From: Adiantum capillus-veneris
Lineage: Eukaryota > Streptophyta > Polypodiopsida > Polypodiales > Pteridaceae
Reading direction: 5' to 3'
Assembly: GCA_014529385.2 (NCBI GenBank)
Contig: CM043958.1
Span: 150,978,793-151,042,792 of the forward strand
DNA length: 64,000 nt
Made by a program: the position numbers and the translations under genes. Shown here piece after piece: positions 12,238 to 23,108 of the stretch (positions within the stretch are counted from its first letter, which is position 1; each line of letters begins with the position of its first letter). The notes under the pieces were generated by a model that was given only the letters and a program-made list of their open reading frames with translations, made no database searches and was not told the DNA's origin.

Positions 12238-12653
12238 GCATATCAAAACGCAGCTCTCCTAAGAGCTTGAAAACACTGCTCTCTTGGTTGTTGGCTGCTA
12301 AAGACCATTGCTCTAACTTGCATTTCAAAGTGGATGCTTTTGAAGGCAAGAGATTCACCGACACAAAGATCTTCTCTGTTTACTGTGTCTCAAAACGCTG
12401 GCTAGACTTGGGGGCAGAGGGCACACGTATCAAAACGCTAAAGGATTTTCCGCCAATGTACAACTTCTACCTGCATTTCAAAATGCAAGTAGTATCAAGG
12501 GAAGCAATACCAACGGGGCCTACTAGAGTGCTACACGTTTCAAAACGTTGCCAGAGAAGAATTCTTATGGCACATAACGCTGAGCATTTCAAAATGTAGA
12601 CAATGGAATTACAAAACTCTCCTCTGTCCCCGGCCCTAAGCGTTTAAAAATGC
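12238..12653. repeat. Array of eight 14-bp near-palindromes
   Basis: Copies of a motif near GCATTTCAAAATGC / ACGTTTCAAAACGT start at 12238, 12320, 12385, 12425, 12473, 12535, 12584 and 12640; a ninth lies apart at 13365-13378. Those at 12473 and 12535 are perfect inverted repeats around a central CA. Starts are about 40-80 bases apart and the spacers are unrelated. An open plus frame (12201-12599) runs through and would read HFK or SKR at each copy, but shows no known domain. The array sits where the leader of the tentative minus element would be. Confidence 0.7.
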
Positions 12654-12735
12654 AAGCTCTGAGAGTTTTTTTCCTACTGCGGGTTGCTCCTCTTCTTCAT
12701 GTACTAGTCCTCTCTTTGTGGTCAAAGAGCCAAAA

Positions 12736-12747
12736 GCTCTGATACCA
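12736..12747 (-). other. Primer-binding-site-like sequence (reverse)
   Basis: GCTCTGATACCA is the reverse complement of the Met-type primer site and is followed at once by TGTAAGAG, an LTR-like start. This is the layout at the 5' end of a minus element. Confidence 0.55.
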
Positions 12748-12809
12748 TGTAAGAGTTGACGATGCGAAAGCATAGAGTTTGAGAGAGAAATGCAATAGCA
12801 CTCTAACTA

Positions 12810-14165
12810 TCATAGTGCAACACTAGATCTCATAAATGTGAGGGCTCCCACTAGACAAGCTAACCATACATCTTCCTTGCTAGCACCAAAAATTTGCAAC
12901 ATACTTTGCCTCTGTGGTGGAAGACAAAGTGCCTGGAGACATGATCTCCATGACACAACTGCTCCAACAAATAGGAATACATAGCCATATGTTGATATTT
13001 GACTATCCACACAACCCACATATTCCGCATATGTGTAATGCACTATGGATACATAAGCGTAAGCAATTGCTTGCCATATCCTTAAGGTATCTAAGAATGT
13101 GCTTCATTGCTTCCCAATGCTTTTTGCCAAGAACTACCATAAATTTGTTAACTATTCCCACTACAAATGCAATGTCTGGGCTGGTGGCTACTATGGCGTA
13201 CATAAGACGACCTTACTACTGAAGAACATGGCACCTAGGCCATTTTTTCTTTCTCAACATCATATTTGGGAATATTCTTGCTAAGTTTTGCATTGGGGTA
13301 CTCAATGTAGCCTTCCTTCCCTACACATGTCTGCATTGGGGTACTCAATGTAGCCTTCCCCCCTGCATATCAAAACGTTGCAAGACCTTATGGATGTACG
13401 TTTCCTAAGATAAGTCCAATATTCCATGTTTTCTATCCCTCTTGATACACATACCAAGAAAGTGACCTGCATCTCTCGAATCCTTCACAACAAACGTCAT
13501 GCTGAGTGACTTTTTCAAGATTGCAATATTGCCTTTAGACCTCCTACTAATGAGCATATCATCGACATAAAGTATCCAGATGATAAGTGAAATGTCGTTC
13601 AACTTTTGAGTATACAAGCAATGATCTTCTTGGCTCCGTACACAAGCTTGGCATGTACTTGTCAAATTTTCGGTACCACTTCCTTGAGCTTGCTTTAAGC
13701 TATGCAATGCCTTACATAGTCTACACATGAATATTGCCCTTGTAGGCTTTTCAAGTTCAACTTCAAAACCCTCTGGTTGTTTTATGTAAACATCTTCTTC
13801 TAGATCCTCGTGTAGGAAGCAGTCTTCACGTCCATCTAGACAAGCTAGTCCAAGCACAAGATGCAATTTCATCTTGACTACTAAAGAGAAAATCTCATCA
13901 AATTCCGCGCCTTCTTTTGCTTGAATCCCTTAGTAACCAACTCAACCTTATACTTAGGCTTGGGATCTTCTGATGTATATTTCTTCTTATACACCCATTT
14001 GCAAGGCAAGGCTTGTTTATCCTCTGGCAACTTTGTCAATTCCCAAGTCTCATTTGCCATAATTGAGTTATATTTTGATTGCATTGTTTGCTCCCACTTC
14101 ACGCTATCTTCCATCTGAATAGCCTCTTGGTAGTAGGTAGACTCCTCGTAGTCAATGATTAACAA
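12810..14165 (-). pseudogene. Reverse transcriptase and RNase H of copia-1
   Basis: Reading leftwards: RT N-terminus at 14165-13881 (MANETWELTKLP, KWVYKKKY); palm at 13872-13405 (VYIKQPEGFEVE and the catalytic YVDD at about 13558-13569, still present); connection at 13203-13003 (SPDIAFVVGIVNKF, KHWEAMKHILRYLK); RNase H at 13043-12810 (STYGYVF, ASKEDVWL). At least three frame changes separate the blocks. The enzyme would copy element RNA into DNA. A 36-base direct repeat at about 13291-13358 lies in a degraded part. Confidence 0.85.
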
Positions 14166-14233
14166 ATAGTCTAACCCTAGCTGAAAATGCTCAGGGGCAT
14201 GAGATTTGCATAGATCTCCTCACTTCCTGACTG

Positions 14234-15000
14234 CTAGACTCTCCCCTCTCTATCAAGCACTGCTAGTGGTAGGAATGTCACTAGTAAATTAAGTTGTGTG
14301 CTTGATCTCACTTGAGGATACGTCCTCAAATCTGACCTTGGATACTCAAACTCTTTGACAAGTTGTCTATGTATCCTTGACTCATTGAAGATAACTTGTG
14401 ACATGAGAATGACTTCTCTAGATTTTGGGTACCAGAGATAATAGCCCCTTTCTCCATCTACACCATATCCAATGAAGATGCATTTATGTGATTTGGGATC
14501 CAGCATCTTACGTAGCTCTTTAGGGACATGTGAGAATGCCTCACACCCAAATACATGTAGTCTATTGTAGTTTGGCTTCTTGCCAGTCCATATTTTTTGT
14601 GGAATCTTATAGTTCAATGGTGTACTAGGTGATCGATTGATCACCAAAATTGCTATCATAACAGCCTCTCCCCAAAACTCTAGAGGTACGTTTGCTACAT
14701 ACAACATGGATGTGACTATCTCTTGGATTGTCCTATTCATACACTCAACAATGCCATTTTCAGCAGGTATGTACGTCATAGTAAACTGTTTTCTAATGTC
14801 CCATTTTCTACAAAAAATCTTGAAATTAATGGAGACGTACTCTCCCTCGTTGTCAGTGCGCAAAGCCTTCAGATTTTTTTCTGACTGGTTCTTTACCATT
14901 GCAAGGAATTTTTGAAATATAGAAAAAACTTCGTCTTTCCTCTTCAAGTGAACCTTATGGTCCACTCAAGACCTCTGACCGCACATTTGCATTTTTGCAG
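14234..15000 (-). pseudogene. Integrase of copia-1
   Basis: A 240-codon frame carries the rve core of copia integrase: LRTDNEGEYVS with the second catalytic Asp, then PAENGIVECMNRTI with the Glu, then the downstream copia blocks FWGEAV, VFGCEAFSHVP and KCIFIGYG. The first Asp region, which would lie beyond 14965, is scrambled. This is the longest intact frame of the element. The protein would insert the DNA copy into the chromosome. Confidence 0.85.
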
Positions 15001-16498
15001 CCGCATTGTCCTTTACATCAGTCCCAAAATATTCCTTTACATTATTAGTATACGAGCTCTTCAACTCATAAAAAACAACATCCATGCTCTCCCTCTCTCG
15101 TGGGTTGTAACATATATACCTTTTCAGCTCAACACCTCAATGAACACACATTTTTTAGCTTTTGAGTCCAACTTTGTTTGCAACTCATTCAGGACATGCA
15201 CATAAGAAATACATCCAAACACTTTAAGCTACTCCAATTTAGGTTTTTTACAAGTAAACTTTTCCTCAAGTGCTATATTGTGTATGATAGAAGTAGGAAT
15301 CCTACTCATAATGTAGACCGTTCATCATTGCCCTTGCAACATACAATACATTAACCAAATACTTTACTTTTCCATCTATTGAGGACAATGGTACATTTCT
15401 TGCATGTGTAATAGGATGTGTTGTATCATCCCTAGTTTCGATATAACTTGGACTATCCAAGGTTTGCATGTCAAGAACCCATTCACCATGGCTATTCATG
15501 TGATTCGATGCACCTGAATCCACATACCATACATTTTCACCATACACCTTGATACATTTGTAGACATAGTGTTCACCATATGCTACATAAGAAATAGGCT
15601 TTCTGGCTTATCCACACCTCTACTAGTACCTACAAAGTTGTTTTGGTACAATCTTTGTGGATACTCATGCTTGAAGTGGTCTTGATTGCCACATGTCCAA
15701 TATCCCCTATTATTATTCTATGCATGATTTCTGCAAAAATTTCCATGGCCTCTTTGATTCCCCCTTCCTTGGAAGTCTCCTCTACCACTTGTTTTCTACC
15801 TTTGATTGTCAAATATGTGTTGATTGCCCTGATTCTAATTTCCATGACCACGACCATCTCCTTGGCCTCCACCACATTCTCTATCTCTTTCTCTATTGCT
15901 ATTGTATAATACCTATTCAAAATTACCAACACTTTGTGAAGATGAATCTTTATTAACATTCTTCTCTTCCAAATTAGTAATGACACAAATTCCTTGTACA
16001 TTGGCAACAAGCACACATGCATTTCCACATTGCCATCATCATCAACCATAACACCAATCGATGCACAGATTCACATTCATCCATTTTTCAAGACATAATC
16101 ATTCAATGGAAAGTCCATCTTCTTCACAATGGTGAGCTATGTCTTCAATTGCATCTTCTTTACCTTGTTCTTGTTCACATATAGTGAGAACAAATTGTTC
16201 CATGCCTCCTTAGGAAAAATTGCATCTTGTATATACCCCATTATGGCATTCTCCATAATGGCAGATAATTGGTACATAACCTTATGTGCTCCCTGGTTCC
16301 AATCCTAGAACGCCTTCAAGTGCTAAGCAATAGGATTTTCCTTGGGCAACATGAGTGCGTCTTCATGTGACCTTCAATGTACCCTGAATAACCTTTACTT
16401 GTAAGTAAATTGGTCATCTTAAACTTCCAAGCATGTAAGTTGTTCTTGTCTACCTTCTTGCTAACATTCTATTGATTCCATAATTGTTAGACATGTTT
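15001..16498 (-). pseudogene. gag, protease and pre-integrase region of copia-1
   Basis: The protease site DSGAS with NHM is at about 15506-15520 in the frame 15547-15302. Gag pieces are readable in several frames between 16050 and 16480, including HAWKFKMTNLL near 16440 and the block EAWNNLFSLYV near 16200. The zinc-knuckle area (15630-15900) is so shifted that the cysteines are not aligned in one frame. No start is assigned with confidence; ATGs near 16490 are likely. Confidence 0.7.
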
Positions 16499-16858
16499 GC
16501 ACAAAATCAAAATTTTGAAACATGCAATGGAAAATACTAGCTTGTACTTGTCACAACCCATGACCACATTATGCATACATACACCAAACCCAACACCTCA
16601 TTCTATTATACAATAGCTGTGAAAAGTGCAAGATCAACCTAGCTTCCTACTACACCAAATTGGGAGATTTGCAAAATCTTGAAACTTTGTATTATGGCAG
16701 GCAAACTCCACAATGAGGCCAAAACGTGCCCAAAACTAGAATTTGGTTGCAAAATTATCCCTAAAGTCCACAAAATCTTGAGCTACATGATCTTGAACAA
16801 AAATCACCAAAATCGAAGATTGTTGTCTTACCCTCAATTGCTCCTTAGCCACAATGAG
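16499..16858 (-). other. Leader of copia-1
   Basis: About 360 bases between gag and primer site. No coding resemblance was seen; a 73-codon plus frame here (16679-16900) is not supported. Confidence 0.55.
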
Positions 16859-16870
16859 GCTCTGATACCA
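16859..16870 (-). other. Primer-binding site of copia-1
   Basis: GCTCTGATACCA, the reverse of TGGTATCAGAGC, abuts TGTGAAGAG at 16871, which starts the 5' LTR. It fixes the minus orientation. Confidence 0.85.
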
Positions 16871-17025
16871 TGTGAAGAGATAGAGAAGGAGAGAGCTTAA
16901 TCTCTTGCAAGAAAGTGCACTCGCGTGCATACACACACACAACCAAGAGAGCACACAATGGAGATGGTGGCACAAAACTACTTCTTCTCCTTCACTACTC
17001 AAATGATGATAAGATCTACAACAAG
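16871..17025 (-). repeat. 5' LTR fragment of copia-1
   Basis: Begins TGTGAAGAGATAGAG next to the primer site and runs about 155 bases before copia-2 RT sequence starts. Without a partner LTR the length is uncertain. Confidence 0.55.
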
Positions 17026-17690
17026 TGGGCGAAAAAGTATCATCATAGTCAATGCCTTTCTTTTTTGTATACACTTTTGCAACAAGTCTAGCCTTGTAGT
17101 GATCAATCTCACCATCCAGCTTACATTTCAACTCGCAAACCCAATGGCCTTTTTTCAGGAGGCAAATCACATAAAGTCCATGTTTCATTTTCTATAAGTG
17201 CATCATGTTTTGATTGCATTGCAACCATCAAATTTTTGGAATTATGTGCTTCATCAAAAGAAAGAGGTTCCTCCTCATCACATAAACTAGAAATACCCAA
17301 AGCATAACAATCCGACACATATGATGCATGGTAAGAACCTGAACGAATACAACTAGACATAGGTGCATCCAATTTACTATCACTCAAAGTATGCACTAGC
17401 AAATTTGGCATACCCCTAGCCTCTTCATTCTTAGTCCTTTCCACATTAATTGCATCATGTACATCTACGTCAGTAATAGGGTGATCTCTAACATTTTTGA
17501 AAACCCCCATCAGTTGTATATTTTCCTCTTTGGAACTTACATTCAAGCTTCCACCATTAATAAGATGAAACAAAGTTTCATATATGTCTTGTGAGATTAC
17601 ATTATTGTCTCTAGTACATGATAAAAAAGTTGAATAGAATCTTCCACGGATACAATATTTCATGAAACCAAGATACGCTTTGTTTATGGA
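17026..17690 (-). pseudogene. Integrase tail and RT N-terminus of copia-2a
   Basis: The frame 17663-17121 holds the variable linker between integrase and RT (LSCTRDNNVISQDIYE, then ITDVDVHDAI) and the RT start (EEEPLSFDEAHNS, NETWTLCDLPP). A further piece reads KCKLDGEIDHYKARLVAK to about 17026. The matching blocks in copia-2c are at 43200-42680. Truncation before the palm leaves no catalytic site. Confidence 0.8.
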
Positions 17691-18597
17691 TGGTATAACT
17701 TGTAACCTTTGCTTTCAAGATTGTAACCAACAAAAATGAATTTGACAGCTTATCATCCAATTTTTTGTGTTGTAATTGTGACACCAAAGCATAAACTAAA
17801 CAACCAAAACCACGCATGTGTTCAATAGATGGCTTCTTATCATGCCATGCTTCATAAAGAGTCTAGTTCAAGGACTCTAGATTTCTTTCAATCATAACCA
17901 AAAATTTCTTGAAACACATGAATACTTCAGACTTAGCTTTACACGGATACACCCATAAATTTCTAGAGTAAACATTAATGAAAGTTGCAAAGTGCAAGTA
18001 ATCACCCAAGGGTGGAGTTTGCATAGGCCCACAAACATCAGTATGGACAATTTGTAACCTACATGTAGCCCTCACAAAAAATCCTTAGGAAACTTTAAAC
18101 ATTACATCTTACCCCAAATACAACCTTCACAAACATGCTTAAAAGATGCCTCAAGAGGTGGCAAAGAAGAGACCATATCAAATGCAAAGTTTGGCATCTG
18201 AAAAAGCCTTTGAATTGACAAGTACATTTGCAAAATTGTGCCCACACATGTCATACAAAGTGAGCTTATACAACTCATGGCACAAAATGCCAAATGCAAC
18301 AATCTCATGACCAGAATTGAGATCATGAAATCTATATCGGTCATCCGCAATTTTGACAACAAGACCAAGTCTTGCAAGTGCATATATAGACAAAAAGTTC
18401 TTTTTTATCCATGGTATCTAAGGTGCATCAACAACTATGAAAGAACTATCATTTGTAGTAGTTATTACAATCTTTCCAATTCCTTTGGCTAGATAAGAGG
18501 CACTGTTGACACAAGTGATCGTAGTTTCATGTGAGGGACAGCCTTGAGAGAGGCCAATAAGTCATGATTGAAAGTAATGTTCTTTGTAGCACCACTA
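17691..18597 (-). pseudogene. Protease end, pre-integrase and integrase of copia-2a
   Basis: Pre-integrase pieces are at 18393-18102 (YALARLGLVVKIADDRYRFHD; VCEGCIWGKM). The integrase start with the first catalytic Asp is at 18075-17863 (VHTDVCGPMQTPPLGDYLHF). At about 17863 the sequence jumps to YEAWHDKKPSIEHM, which in copia-2c lies roughly 290 bases further on. The jump removes the second Asp and the Glu of the DDE triad. Confidence 0.82.
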
Positions 18598-19680
18598 TCA
18601 AAGTTTAAAACATGTGACTGCAGCAACTAATATACATACAACATGGACACAAGGATCAGACGTACACTCTGAACTAAATGCCCATTTTGCATCTACATAA
18701 ACATCACAATCTCCACTTTCAGAAGATTCTATAGTAGTTGCACTAATAATAGATCCAACCTCTTTCTTTTTGGCTTCTTTTTCCTTCAAACTTAGGGCGC
18801 CTTATCAAGTGATCAATAAGCTCACAATAATGGCAATGCATCTTATTCTTGCATTTGTCACCAAAATTCCCACACGAGTTTTTGCCAGCAAAAGCACTAG
18901 ACATAGGTGATCGGTTACTCGTAGAATTACCACGCAAAGTGGCTGCATTGTTATTATCACCTCCTCTTTGAGTAGCAACAAAAGCCCATTTTTCAACTAC
19001 ATGCTATTTAGCCTTGTTCTTTTTTGAAATTGCCTCATGTAATAGCAATGTGTATAATGCATCAAACTTGATAGCTTGAGGGTTTCCTTTGGTCATAAGT
19101 CTCCAAGTACTAGCAAAAGTCTGGCAACGTATCAAGAACAGTCTGTATAACTTTTTGTTCAAAAATAACTTTACTTGTAGAAATGAGTTTTTCATTGATA
19201 TCCTTGATACCAGCAAGAAAAGTGCATGTTATCTTCCTTTTGCATAATCTTCGACTCCAGCTCTTTATGCAACAATGCAATTTGAGCCTCATTGTGACTT
19301 GCATAAAGACCAACCAACGGTATCCCAAGCCTATTTTGCTAATTTTGGTGAGCGAATGTGAGATGTAATAGTGTGATTCACAAATAATAAAATCGATGCA
19401 TGAGCCTACACATCTCTAACGTCCCAATGAGATTGCTCACCTATAGGCAAAATAACTCTAGCCACAATAGATCTACTAGAACTTGCTTGCAACATCCTCA
19501 ACAAAATCTATATCCACAAAAGGAAATTATATATCAATTCCTTGCACAACATTCTAGATGCCCTTTGACACAAGAACATGCGTCATCATGTAAGCCCACA
19601 TTGGGTAGTTATCCCCATCCATTATGTCCTCAACAAGCATCAACAAACATCTTGAAAACATATGTGTTGTTGTTAGCCAT
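18598..19680 (-). pseudogene. gag and protease start of copia-2a
   Basis: Start ATG at 19680 (MANNN), equivalent to 45478 in copia-2c. Gag pieces follow in shifting frames (TFASTWRLMTKGNPQAIKFD at about 19130-19080). The zinc knuckle near 18840-18800 keeps CHYC and the His, but the last Cys is replaced (HLIRRP). The protease DSGAT is at about 18587-18601. Copia-2c has the reverse defect: first Cys lost, last kept. Confidence 0.8.
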
Positions 19681-19682
19681 GG

Positions 19683-19996
19683 TGAGTGATTGAATCCGAT
19701 GTGAAACCTTCCCTAAAAGAGGAAGAACAAGTAGGATTGACATGTGCTATATAGGACAACCCAAGGAGGATTGTAAGCGACCTATTCTATAGAAAATTGT
19801 ATTGAAAAAAATTGGGCACAAAAGGATAAAATTGCATGCATAGTACTAGTTGTAGTGGAAATGGAGGCCAAAATGAGATTTCTAGAAGCACCACTTGACC
19901 TACTAATGCTCACCAAAGATCACCCAATTCAAAGAAAGTAAGCTCGGGAGTGCTGGCACCTATGTTTGGGAGGACGCAACGTGCTCTGATACAAAT
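19683..19996 (-). other. Leader and degenerate primer site of copia-2a
   Basis: About 300 non-coding bases. The primer site at 19983-19994 reads GCTCTGATACAA, with one change from the canonical GCTCTGATACCA. Confidence 0.75.
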
Positions 19997-20222
19997 TGTT
20001 GGAATTAAAATTGTAGGGATGCACGCACAACTTGGAGAAGATGAAGAATCTCAAGGCACACAACATAGAGTTTATTGCTTAGTATGCAAGATAGAAAGTT
20101 AAGTTATCCCTAGAGTGATGGGTGTATACACAATTCATGGGGGGAAAAACCTCCTAGGGAGGGAAAAAGTGCCTCGATGGTCCTAAGTGTGTTCACACAC
20201 ATCAGTACCACATATGGTAACA
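19997..20222 (-). repeat. 5' LTR of copia-2a (226 bp)
   Basis: TGTTGGAATT... to ...GGTAACA, closely matching 45841-46067 and 41162-41387. A TATA-like GTATACACAA is in the middle. Confidence 0.92.
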
Positions 20223-21059
20223 TCTTTTACTGTATTCTCTAAAGTCTAGAGCATTTGGGAATAAGGTCTCAAGCTCCTATGAGGATGAGATTTGAAAATT
20301 TTGATCAGAATAAATCTCTACTAATTTTTTAAAAAAATGACAAGCTAGTTCAAACAGATTATGTGGAGCTTAATTTCTTTTAACAAAATCTTTCTTCTGA
20401 GGATATTTTGCAATATTGATCTTTATTTAATAGTAAAGAACTTTCTAAACTTTCTAATCTTTGCTCATAAAATATGGTATTTTTTTTCACTCAAGTTGTT
20501 TCAGAATTTGTTTTTTAAAAAAAAGGGGGCTTCTCTTATTACAAACATATTAGCATTGGGAAAATTGAGTACAAACTTTAATGTCTTTTTGGAAGAACCA
20601 CTTATTGCCATGCCCATCAAAAGGGGCGATGGCCTTTTGATGGAAACCAAGACATATAAATAAAAAAGAAGAAATAAATGGTAAACTATAATCTTAAAAA
20701 AATAACATTTATTGGAACCTCTGAGGATGTCCCTGTCTCTCTATGTCCCAATGTAGCTGTTTTTAAACCCTTTTTTGGACCAAAGAAATGCCTAAATCTT
20801 GAAATTTTGAACTAATAGGCCTATATTTATTCTAAATATGTTTAAGTTTTAACATGGATAACAATTAATAATCTCTTTGACACTTGTAACACGTATCCAA
20901 GGGTAACAAAATCTATTGTCTTATCTACATGGATGCAAGTGAGAGTCCTATCCTTGCTTAAAGATGTTTAGGTTAGCTACAATCCCAACCTTGAAGATGA
21001 AGAACTAGTTCATCTATAGACCTACTTCTTGTCATGATATATAGGATAATTAGAACTCA
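20223..21059. other. Unassigned AT-rich stretch
   Basis: No family resemblance. A 100-codon plus frame (20361-20663) is AT-rich and low in complexity, and is not called. Confidence 0.4.
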
Positions 21060-21800
21060 AGACTTATGTTACCGAAGTAGATCAACGCTCACAATGGGAA
21101 GAGTACTTACCTCTTGTAGAGTACGCCTACAATAATATTGTACATACTTCTACGGGAGAAGCACCTTTTGAGATCATTGAGGGAAGACCTAAAAGTCCCT
21201 TGCTACTCAAAGTACATGGGAAGATCTTCACCCGTCGATGAGTATAGCCATGACCTACAAGAATCTTTTCAAAAGATTAAGGAGGCTATATCCATCTCTC
21301 AACAAAGGCAAAAAGCTGTTGCTGACAAGCACAGAAGGGCCTTAACGTTCAAAGAAAATGATTGGGTCTTACTCAAGTTTCCTAAGGCTCGATTAAAGCA
21401 AACGACGGGCAAAAATCCTACGGGCCATCAAAAGTATTATGCTAAGCTAGCAAAAAGATACTATGGTCCTTTCCAAACCTTGAAGCCCATCAATGAGACG
21501 GCTTACCAACTCAAGTTGCCCAACCATTGGCTCATACACAATGCTTTTCATCTGAGCCTACTTAAGCCCTACAAAAGAGAGCCACCAAGTGAACCAATTA
21601 TTGAAGACCCTCCCGAAGTTGAAGACCAAGAAGAGGTGCTACAATGCAAAGCTATCCTTCGGCATGAAGATAAGGTACTACGACATGGTAAGATTATCCG
21701 ACGATATCTTATTAAGTTAAAAAATTATCCTTTTGAAGATGCTAGATGGATGCAAGGAATACATTTTAAGGATAGAATGAACCTTGTCAATACTTGCAAT
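21060..21800 (+). pseudogene. Integrase C-terminal half with chromodomain, gypsy 1b
   Basis: The 244-codon frame (21138-21872) is the cleanest copy of this part. Before it, 21066-21230 reads the core end (EYAYNNIVHTSTGEAPFEII), with a one-base shift near 21232. Then come the helical block (ISISQQRQKAVADKHRRAL), a GPY/F-like module (KRYYGPFQTLKPINETAYQLKLP), HNAFHLSLLKPYK, and a chromodomain-like end (ILRHEDKVLRHGKIIRRYL, KNYPFEDARWM). Chromodomains of this clade are thought to guide integration to heterochromatin. Nothing upstream in pol remains. Confidence 0.85.
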
Positions 21801-21802
21801 GT

Positions 21803-22053
21803 AATGTCATGCTTGAGGTCCTTGTCGTGCTTGATTAAGGTGCTTGAAGTGCTTGTCCTGCTGGATGATTAAGGTGCTTGAGGTGCTTGTCATGTTGGAT
21901 GACTAAGGTGCTTTGTTATGCTTGCTTGAGAAGCTTGTGGGAACACCCCCAAGCTAGAAGTGCTTTGTCATGCTTGATGAGTAAGGTGCTTGAGCACCTA
22001 AAGTCAAAAGGAGCCCTACATAAGAGGGGGCGAGTCCATATTGTAGGGGCTAG

Positions 22054-22098
<45 letters not shown>

Positions 22099-23108
22099 AA
22101 GGTAACCTGAAGCGTTAAGATACAGCAAGGACACATGTCAAGCTCCTACCCATGCTACCTTCATGAGGTGCTTGAATCCTATTGGCCATGCTTAAAAGGG
22201 GTCCAATGATAAATTACTTGAATTATCTCATTGTTTTTGCATTTATCAAGTCCTCTCTCTCAAAGGGGAAAGGGGGACACTTGTTCCAAGGCTACCCTTG
22301 TTGCTTGTAATGCTTCCTGCTTGTGATTGGCTAGGCCTGGAGCGTCCAATGAGCTTCAAGTGTGAGCTACAACGGGGGGGGGGGGTCGACCCAAGCAACC
22401 TAGGGGGTTGCTTAGGGGGTATACTCACCCACACAGACTCACACGCACTTTCATTGTGTGCTATGAAAAGTGAAAGAGCTCCATCTCCTTCTCCAAGCTC
22501 CTTGACAAGTTGAGAGCCTACACCAACACTCTTGGCTATGGAGTGCAAATCCAACCAAGATCCATGCTTCAATGCTTGAGCTTGCCATCTTCTCCATCTT
22601 CATTACTATGCTATTATGTATGCTACCAAGAAGATTTATGATAAGCGAGGAACTAATTCTTTCTCCTATGAAATGTTTCTTCTTCCTCTTCCCTACCCTC
22701 ATTCCCTGCTAGCTCTCTCCACCTTCAAAGGTGTTTGAGGTCTTGGGATAGTTAAAGCTTTCTTCAAAGTTTATGTTATGCCCGTGATGCGTAAAGCTTT
22801 CCATCTTCATTGCATCACCTGGGGCACAAGGAATACAAAGATTGTATTGTATCAAGTCTCTCTTAATAGGAGAAATCATAATACAAATGCCTATTGGAGG
22901 GAGGACCGGATCCACATAAATCTCAACTGTTATCATGTTCTCTAAATTCTCTCTGTTGCAAAAGTATTGTTCATGCCAAGTTAACTAATTGCTATGCCTA
23001 TGTTGTTATTTTCAATTATGTTCACCCGCTATGCTCACAAAGTAATTTCTCAAAAGTACTCTCATTAAATTTCCGCTACTCTCAAGTTGATAAACCAATT
23101 TCATTACA
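21803..23108 (+). repeat. 3' LTR of gypsy 1b (5' part missing)
   Basis: Joins integrase directly: the non-coding tail, purine tract and start of the LTR are deleted. From about 22150 it matches the 1a LTRs base for base over long stretches, and it ends TTCATTACA. It carries an AC microsatellite and a run of 12 G at 22374-22385 not found in 1a. Confidence 0.85.
22055..22096. repeat. Microsatellite (AC)n in the 1b LTR
   Basis: Uninterrupted AC dinucleotides. Confidence 0.95.

Larger units (their letters stand above)
11495..12850 (-). mobile_element. Possible small non-autonomous LTR element
   Basis: A sequence starting TGTAGAAGCGTAGAGCTCGA at 11495 resembles one starting TGTAAGAG at 12748 that contains 'agcatagagtttgagagagaaat'. 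The second is preceded by GCTCTGATACCA, the reverse of a Met-type primer site, as expected for the 5' LTR of a minus element. Between them is about 1 kb without retrotransposon coding. The LTR resemblance is short and the left copy is expanded by a microsatellite, so this is tentative. Alternatively the primer site could belong to an element whose other parts are gone. Confidence 0.3.
12810..17025 (-). mobile_element. Ty1/copia element copia-1, decayed, 3' end missing
   Basis: On the minus strand the order is primer site (16859-16870), gag, protease, integrase, RT, RNase H. This order, integrase before RT, is diagnostic of copia. A fragment of the 5' LTR begins at 16871. RNase H fades near 12810 and no matching 3' LTR was found. 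Lesions are dense, implying an old insertion. It is a different family from copia-2. Confidence 0.85.
17026..20222 (-). mobile_element. Ty1/copia element copia-2a, 3' part missing
   Basis: Same family as the complete copia-2c at 41162-46067, in the same orientation. It has the 5' LTR (19997-20222), primer site, gag, protease, integrase and the first part of RT, then stops at about 17026 inside RT. RT core, RNase H and 3' LTR are absent. It also has an internal integrase deletion near 17860. Confidence 0.88.

Noticed and set aside
12201-12599. 132-codon plus frame as a possible gene
   Set aside because: Built around the repeated palindromes, no domain, and opposite to the tentative element; kept only as a repeat array.
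12238-13378. CRISPR-like array from regularly spaced palindromes
   Set aside because: Repeats are only 14 bp and diverged, spacing is irregular, no cas genes, and the genome is a plant.
21878-22134. Frames ending in His-Thr or Cys-Val repeats
   Set aside because: Translated AC microsatellite in the gypsy 1b LTR.
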